From positions 124,001 through 188,000 of the forward strand of contig LANB01000001.1 in assembly GCA_000964245.1 (NCBI GenBank): a stretch of 64,000 bases of DNA, read 5' to 3'. Numbering within the stretch: the first letter of the stretch is position 1; the number at the start of each line of letters is the position of its first letter. Positions 58,677-64,000 of this stretch are shown one piece after another. The notes beneath the pieces are model-generated. The model made no database searches, was not told the origin of the DNA, and saw only the letters and a program-made list of their open reading frames with translations. The translations under genes and the position numbers were made by a program. This DNA is from Cellvibrionaceae bacterium 1162T.S.0a.05. Lineage in GTDB: Bacteria > Pseudomonadota > Gammaproteobacteria > Pseudomonadales > Cellvibrionaceae.

Positions 58677-60842
58677 TTACAAGGATTTTAAATATTCCAG
58701 CAAGTCCAGTCGTTGTTCACGCGTCAGGGGTTCCAGCGTAGTACCATCGGGCAACGGTGTCTTACCCGCGGCATATTCATGGCCTGTATTGTGATTGCCA
58801 TAAATTGAGGTATCGAAGCGGAACCCTTGCTCATCAGCATAATCAAAACCGACGAGATCCGGTAAAAACGCGCGAGAGCCCACATAGAATTCATCCGGGC
58901 GGTATTCGCCGTCTTCAGGATCTCCGTCTCGTTTCTTCGGTAACAACAAGTGGTAAAGCGTTGGAATAGAACCGTTATGTAGATAAGGCGCCGTTGCCCA
59001 AATACCATTTAAGGGTCGCCCCTTGTAGGCCAATAGATCCTTAATGGGTTCTGCGGATGTCGCAGGGTCGTAAGTTCCCTTTTTCATTGAAGCTTTAACT
59101 TCGTTATCGGCGAAGGTCCACAACAAATCGAATATCCGCTCTGCCCAATGTTGAATAACGTTTTTATCGGGGTCAGGTGTCACAATCACATTGCCCGTCG
59201 TTTTGGTCAGCAAGGCGGCGAGTGGCGCTTTGCGCTCCATCAGGATATCTCCGACACCCCCAACACCCACATATTGATCCTTAACTATCCCGCTATACCC
59301 CGCAGCAGTCACGCTGTTCATTGCCATTTTGGTGTCCGTGCCGACATCATCCAGGCCAGACATAAACGCAACGACGCGGCGATTGGGGTCGTCGCGAATG
59401 ATTCGCTCATGGCAAGCCTCACAATAACGGTCGAATATTTTTTTACCCGCATCAACACGTTTATCATCGAGATTAGGCAAAATATCTTCGGGCCAAAGTG
59501 GAGAGTACAAATCACGCAGGTGCGTTTCCACCCGTCTCAGGTTTCGAATATTGATCGATGAATCAAAACGAACATGTTCACCATAGAGGCCCTGCCCCGT
59601 CAGAAAGGATGAAAGCGAGAGGCTATCTTCCTGACGCCAGTTCAAGGTGCCAAACACACCTATCACCTGGCCCGCGTTACGCCCCATCGGCCCGATTCCA
59701 GAATTACCGACAACACCATTCCATTGCACGTAATCATGCTGAGGGATATCCCACAAAAAGGGATAGCTTACTGGTGCATCGGCAGGGTTAAATATTTCGT
59801 TGCGAAGACTTACCAACTCTTTGGGGGTTAGCAAGTTTTCACGCGTACTCACCTCTAATACTTTATCCAGAAGGTGTGAAAGATCATCCGCTTCAAAAAC
59901 GGGTTCAAGCGCATTCACAACAATTTCATACTTTTCCGGATTTAAAACACGGGAGAAGGCGTCCAGTAACGATTCCGGGCTGGAGACGTGTTCACTCACC
60001 CGATTAAAAATTCGGCCAAAGGCATCCAACCTTGCATAGCCATAGGACGTTAACGGGCTGGTGGTACTGCGGGGGCTATTAATGATCACGTACGAACGAA
60101 TTCTACGCGCGAAGCGCTCCAAATCGTCCTTAATTTCTTCCACATCATCGTACTCGCCGTGTGCAATCACTGCTTTAGAAAAGCGCGCAAGTTTCTCGTC
60201 ATTTTCTCGTGTTTTTTCAAGCGCGCTAGCAAGTCCAGCCATGAAATTTTCCATGTCTGCCATTGCTGGCCCGCCGTCAATTCGTATCCCGACACCCCCG
60301 TAATTCACTTGTGTGGTGTGACACGCGGCACAGGTGAACCCCATATAAGTGCGCCCATCATAGTGATCTTTGGCCATGCCCACCGGCAACCCATCCGGGT
60401 TTAGGTCGGACGGTTCCTGAGGGAGATAACGGTAGTGAAGGATGTTTTTATCATCGCGAAATTTCATTTGCGAGTCGGCAACTTCCAACTCCAGGAAGAA
60501 GTCATAGGGCACCAGGTTCGAGCCCTGAGTAATGTAGTAAAACCACATGCTGTCATCGTTATCCCAACCCTGATCGAGATAGCGAATTGAACTGAAACTA
60601 TCACCAAAGACATCATCTGCGGTGTTGACAACTTTGGCTCCGCGTTCTGGATGGTCGTCGCGAAATTCCCATGCTCGGTCAAGATAGCCAATTGTTGCCC
60701 ATAAAATCACCAAACCAATAAAGGCGGCGAAAGCGCTTTTAATCTTTTTCCAAAGGCTGAACGAAAACCAGATTTCCACCCAGTTAAAAATGCAACGGAC
60801 AAGGCTTCCATAGAGACGCAGTATTTTTTTTATGAAATCCAT
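58677..60842 (-). CDS. Membrane-anchored diheme protein of the RoxA-like class
   Basis: 721 residues. One TM helix (~36-54, IKSAFAAFIGLVILWATIGYL-like) and no cleavable signal, so the protein is anchored in the inner membrane with the rest periplasmic. Two c-type heme motifs: CAACH (171-175) and CEACH (474-478). The segment GIWATAPYLHNGSIPTLYHL (~613-632) is characteristic of RoxA/RoxB rubber dioxygenases and related diheme cytochromes distantly related to bacterial cytochrome c peroxidases. True RoxA is secreted; this one is anchored, so it may be an electron-transfer or peroxidase-like relative. Substrate unknown. Confidence 0.85.
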   Translation of the reverse strand: MDFIKKILRLYGSLVRCIFNWVEIWFSFSLWKKIKSAFAAFIGLVILWATIGYLDRAWEFRDDHPERGAKVVNTADDVFGDSFSSIRYLDQGWDNDDSMWFYYITQGSNLVPYDFFLELEVADSQMKFRDDKNILHYRYLPQEPSDLNPDGLPVGMAKDHYDGRTYMGFTCAACHTTQVNYGGVGIRIDGGPAMADMENFMAGLASALEKTRENDEKLARFSKAVIAHGEYDDVEEIKDDLERFARRIRSYVIINSPRSTTSPLTSYGYARLDAFGRIFNRVSEHVSSPESLLDAFSRVLNPEKYEIVVNALEPVFEADDLSHLLDKVLEVSTRENLLTPKELVSLRNEIFNPADAPVSYPFLWDIPQHDYVQWNGVVGNSGIGPMGRNAGQVIGVFGTLNWRQEDSLSLSSFLTGQGLYGEHVRFDSSINIRNLRRVETHLRDLYSPLWPEDILPNLDDKRVDAGKKIFDRYCEACHERIIRDDPNRRVVAFMSGLDDVGTDTKMAMNSVTAAGYSGIVKDQYVGVGGVGDILMERKAPLAALLTKTTGNVIVTPDPDKNVIQHWAERIFDLLWTFADNEVKASMKKGTYDPATSAEPIKDLLAYKGRPLNGIWATAPYLHNGSIPTLYHLLLPKKRDGDPEDGEYRPDEFYVGSRAFLPDLVGFDYADEQGFRFDTSIYGNHNTGHEYAAGKTPLPDGTTLEPLTREQRLDLLEYLKSL

Positions 60843-61167
60843 GGGATTTTCCTTTTATTCAGGTCGATACATGCGATATCGACTGGCTTTTATTGTTTGG
60901 CAGCTCAAAACCCAAGCAAAGCTGCTTGTGAGGAATACACAATTTATTAATTGAAAAGCATTCTCCCAACCCAAAGCGAGAACGCAGATAGGATAAACGC
61001 TGCTTTCAACCAAATCTATAAGCAAACAAAGGGAAAATTCACCGGGATGTTCAAACAATGTGCACAGCGCATGCACAGCACCGTATCGATTCAAAATGAG
61101 AAAGGCAAAGCAGACGCCAAACGACTGCTTTTGCCAAAAGCCCGAGTGGGCTTGAATTTACGGCCCC
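60843..61167. other. Intergenic region with a short operator-like palindrome
   Basis: 325 bases. GTCGATA (60863-60869) and TATCGAC (60877-60883) form a 7-bp-arm inverted repeat with 7-bp spacer, about 21-41 bp upstream of the RoxA-like start. It could be a regulator site. No gene is seen in the rest. Confidence 0.45.
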
Positions 61168-63924
61168 TTATTGGAAACAGTCTGGTACCTGAATTGACGT
61201 ACTTGAGCTGCCCTGCATACCAAAACTCGCACTTTGCCCTGGTGCGAGCTGGCTGTTATAGCCAACGCCCGAAGCCGTAATGCGTGTACCAGAACCACTG
61301 ACTTGAGAGCCCCAGGAATTGGTAATAGTGATCGCCTGATCAAATTCCAGAGTTACTGACCAATTGTTTAAGGTGCTATTACTCTCGTTTACCACTTGAA
61401 AGTTATTCAGTACAAACCCTGTCCCCCAGGTATCGACACTGCCGGGCACGCAAGCGATGCCTGCACTTCCACCTGAGCTTGAAGAGGCACTGCTCGAAGA
61501 AGAACTGGAACTGCTTGAACTTGAGCTGCTACTCGAACTTGACGCACTGCTCGTGCTTGATGCGCTGCTGGAACTGGAGGATGAACTCGCGGAACTTGTT
61601 GACGAGGAGGACGAACTGGAACTGCTCGTGGAACTCGAATTGGATTGACTACAATCTGCAGCGCTGATGTTTTCATCCTCAACCACCAGGTGATCAATAT
61701 TAGCCAAACCACCGGAAGTATTCGCCTGCAAACGCAACTCCTGAATGCCCGCATTTAAATACAGGTTTACCGAAGCATTCGCCCACGAAGACCAGGCACC
61801 GGTTGTGGGGAAAGACAGGCTTGTCTGCTGAGCGCCGTTTACTCGCACTGCTGCGCTGCGATCTGTACTGCTACCATTTGCATAACGCCAGGTCAGGGTG
61901 TAATTCCCTGATAAGGGCACATCGACCTTCCATTCGATACCCGTGCCGTTAGCGTTGGTGGTATTTGTAAAACCACTGCCTGTGTAGCCCGCGTGATTAC
62001 TGTCAATACTGCCTTCGTAAGCACAAAAACCAATTTCATTTTCCTCTATCACCAACTCATTCGCAGGTGGCGGAGGTGGCGGCGGGTTGCCCGCCCCGAC
62101 AACCTGAATGTTGGGTTGACCGGGGTCACTCATCCCTGCTCCCAGAAAAAAGGACGGGTGCGGAGGCTGGTTGTAGCCAACATTTTGCCAGGCAATGGCA
62201 ACTCGGTAATGCGCATCGTGCATTAAGGTTCGCAAGCGATGTTCGCTTTCGTAATCGGTGACGAACAAAAGAAGTTCCTGGTTATTGCTATTGCGCCAGA
62301 TAATTTCCTCACGCCAATCACCGAGAATATCGGCCGACAGACCGGGTGTCGCCTTGGTTCCATTATTTGACACAGCACCATTGTTGCCTGCACTCAATAA
62401 ACGCGAGGTGTTAGCACTGTTGTAGTTCCATTTATTGATGTAATTGCTATCGAGAATCTCACGCAGTAAATCACCATCCCACCACGCGGCAAAATTTATT
62501 TGCGATGGTCTGGTCGATGAAATTGTTTGGCCGGCGGCGCTGTACAGACCACCGCGAGAGGCCCAGGCTTCGTAACCTGCATAACGCGGATCAATATCCA
62601 TCGCAACTCCGCGGCCAACGTCGATGTAATCGCCGGTATCACTCCACAGTATTTGACCACTTTGTGCCGAGTGCATTTCCACACCGTGTTCGCCGTAACA
62701 CGAGGGGCACTCATGCACCATAAACACTTCCAGGCCGGGGTTATTTGGATTCATATCCGAGAGGTGCAGAGCATCGCCTGTTCCCAGGCCCGTGCTATAT
62801 AAGCCGGTACCGTTGTCATCAATTGTTGCTGCACCAAAAATAATTTCCTGGCGCCCATCAAAATCAACATCGCCGACCGCAAGACTGTGCGCGCCCTGCC
62901 CTGCGTAATTGCCGTTGCCGCTGTTATTCGAATCAAACACCCAGCGCTGACTGAATTGATTGTTCTGCCAATCCCAGGCAACAAGAACGGTACGAGTGTA
63001 GTAACCCCGTGTCATGATCACGCTGGGGTTCACACCATCGAGATAGGCGACGCCCGCTAGAAAACGATCGACGCGATTACCATAGTTATCGCCCCAGGAA
63101 GAAACACTGCCGCGAGCTGGCACATAGTTGACCGTGTCCATAACTGCACCGGTCTCACCATTAAACATGCTGAGATATTCAGGCCCGGAAAGAATATAAC
63201 CGCTGCTGTTGCGATAATCGGCATTGGCATCACCGATCACTGTGCCTTGTGCATCGCGTGTCGCATCCGCCGTTTTTACCGCAATTTCAGCGCGGCCATC
63301 GCTATCAAAGTCATACACCAAAAACTGTGTGTAATGAGCCCCTGCTCGAATATTGCGACCAAGATCAATTCGCCATTTAAAACCGCCATTCATTTCGTAA
63401 GCATCAAGAAAAACATTGCCGGTATAGCCGCTTTGCGAATTGTCTTTGGCATTGGATGGGTCCCACTTTACGACAATTTCATATTGGCCATCGCCATCCA
63501 GATCACCCACACTTAAATCATTGGGGCTGTAGTCGTAATTCACACCATCGGGCGTTGTGCCACCTGCAGGGCGCTGCAAGGGAATACGCAAAAATTGCTG
63601 GCTCCAGACACCGACACTTTCTCGTGCTTGTGCAACACCATTAACAATGGCCTCTAATTCATAGGTACTGGACGTTGAGCCACCCGCATCCACATAATTT
63701 GTACGCGAGTTAATGGGCGAAGAATTAATTTGATTCCCGTTCCGAAAGAGATTGAAACTGGTATTGTCGGGGTCCTGACCCAACCAGCGCCAGGAGATTA
63801 AAACCGAACCGTCTGAACGAGCTATTGCAACCAGTCCACGATCAAGATTTTCAACTTTATACTGTGATAAAGCCGACGATGAAAACAACAGGCCGATTAA
63901 CAGCCACAAGGATACTCGAGACAT
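61168..63924 (-). CDS. Rhamnogalacturonan lyase (PL11) with CBM35 and CBM2
   Basis: The start at 63924 (MSRVSLWLLIGLLFSSSALS) follows an AAGGGGG site, giving 918 residues. Sec signal to ~20. The PL11 catalytic domain (~21-620) starts YKVENLDRGLVAIARSDGSV and holds NDLSVGDLDGDGQYEIVVKW, YDFDSDGRAEIAVKTADAT and the Ca-rich propeller pattern of YesW/YesX. A CBM35 (~640-770) follows (GSIDSNHAGYTGSGFTNT, ANIDHLVVED). Then a ~60-residue linker almost wholly of Ser with Thr, Ala. CBM2 (~825-918) has a Cys pair and VDTWGTGFVLNNFQVVN, LNNWSVTLEF. It cleaves the rhamnogalacturonan I backbone of pectin, with targeting to cellulose by CBM2. Confidence 0.95.
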   Translation of the reverse strand: MSRVSLWLLIGLLFSSSALSQYKVENLDRGLVAIARSDGSVLISWRWLGQDPDNTSFNLFRNGNQINSSPINSRTNYVDAGGSTSSTYELEAIVNGVAQARESVGVWSQQFLRIPLQRPAGGTTPDGVNYDYSPNDLSVGDLDGDGQYEIVVKWDPSNAKDNSQSGYTGNVFLDAYEMNGGFKWRIDLGRNIRAGAHYTQFLVYDFDSDGRAEIAVKTADATRDAQGTVIGDANADYRNSSGYILSGPEYLSMFNGETGAVMDTVNYVPARGSVSSWGDNYGNRVDRFLAGVAYLDGVNPSVIMTRGYYTRTVLVAWDWQNNQFSQRWVFDSNNSGNGNYAGQGAHSLAVGDVDFDGRQEIIFGAATIDDNGTGLYSTGLGTGDALHLSDMNPNNPGLEVFMVHECPSCYGEHGVEMHSAQSGQILWSDTGDYIDVGRGVAMDIDPRYAGYEAWASRGGLYSAAGQTISSTRPSQINFAAWWDGDLLREILDSNYINKWNYNSANTSRLLSAGNNGAVSNNGTKATPGLSADILGDWREEIIWRNSNNQELLLFVTDYESEHRLRTLMHDAHYRVAIAWQNVGYNQPPHPSFFLGAGMSDPGQPNIQVVGAGNPPPPPPPANELVIEENEIGFCAYEGSIDSNHAGYTGSGFTNTTNANGTGIEWKVDVPLSGNYTLTWRYANGSSTDRSAAVRVNGAQQTSLSFPTTGAWSSWANASVNLYLNAGIQELRLQANTSGGLANIDHLVVEDENISAADCSQSNSSSTSSSSSSSSSTSSASSSSSSSSASSTSSASSSSSSSSSSSSSSSSSSASSSSGGSAGIACVPGSVDTWGTGFVLNNFQVVNESNSTLNNWSVTLEFDQAITITNSWGSQVSGSGTRITASGVGYNSQLAPGQSASFGMQGSSSTSIQVPDCFQ

Positions 63925-64000
63925 AAGCGCCCCCTTTATTGGGATATAATTTTCACAAACATGGATTATTGAAGTGTATGAAGGGATCACTTCTTATGTA

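Noticed and set aside
60951-61280. 109-residue open frame antisense to the end of the PL11 gene
   Set aside because: It runs through the PL11 stop region in the wrong frame without a ribosome site.
61457-61648. Leu/Glu-rich open frame opposite the PL11 gene
   Set aside because: It is the antisense of the poly-serine linker codons, a typical composition artefact.

Overview
The window looks like a piece of a gammaproteobacterial chromosome, most likely from the Cellvibrionaceae or a related marine polysaccharide-degrading group (Saccharophagus, Teredinibacter and Cellvibrio are the obvious comparisons). Reasons: a conserved housekeeping block in Pseudomonas-like order (tilS-pyrG-kdsA-eno-ftsB-ispD-ispF-truD-pcm-nlpD-rpoS-fdxA), plus secreted modular carbohydrate-active proteins with poly-serine linkers, CBM2, CBM35 and ricin-type modules. 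This placement rests on gene content only; no rRNA or tRNA gene was seen.

Layout. 1-5 kb: a truncated BNR/Asp-box protein, a secreted double beta-helix protein, and a ToxR-like membrane regulator whose periplasmic part resembles carbohydrate-binding modules. 5-22 kb: the housekeeping block on the minus strand, with surE missing between truD and pcm, a DUF368 gene between pcm and nlpD, a 141-bp MITE-like element that supplies the ispD stop codon, and an unknown two-TM protein gene between eno and ftsB. 19.9-24.3 kb: a divergent S9 peptidase, greB and selO. 24.4-27.3 kb: a zinc operon (His/Asp/Glu-rich TonB receptor plus zur) behind a clear Zur-box-like palindrome. 27.4-35.2 kb: HD-GYP protein, aminotransferase with divergent Lrp-type regulator, then a three-gene TonB receptor / YfiR / GGDEF-EAL operon. 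35.5-42.6 kb: pdxH, mobA, a secreted unknown, a beta-helix lipoprotein, and an orphan pair of a polytopic coiled-coil membrane protein and a VWA lipoprotein. 42.8-44.7 kb: tandem-HxlR regulator divergent from a VOC protein, and a small unknown gene. 45.3-51 kb: a nitrate-type ABC transporter (binding protein, permease, fused double ATPase) and a porin, behind a textbook sigma-54 promoter. 51.2-60.8 kb: a cluster of unusual secreted c-type cytochromes. 61.2-63.9 kb: a modular PL11 rhamnogalacturonan lyase.

The most unusual region is 51-61 kb. Two tandem paralogues combine a heme-binding head, a PKD domain, a second heme region with CXXCH and CX3CH motifs, a repeated cysteine module and a three-repeat ricin-type lectin tail. 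They are divergent from a heme plus FG-GAP propeller fusion, which converges on a membrane-anchored diheme protein of the RoxA-like class. Together with the neighbouring pectin lyase this suggests an extracellular or periplasmic redox system acting at polysaccharide surfaces. That function is inference; the domain architectures are visible in the sequence.
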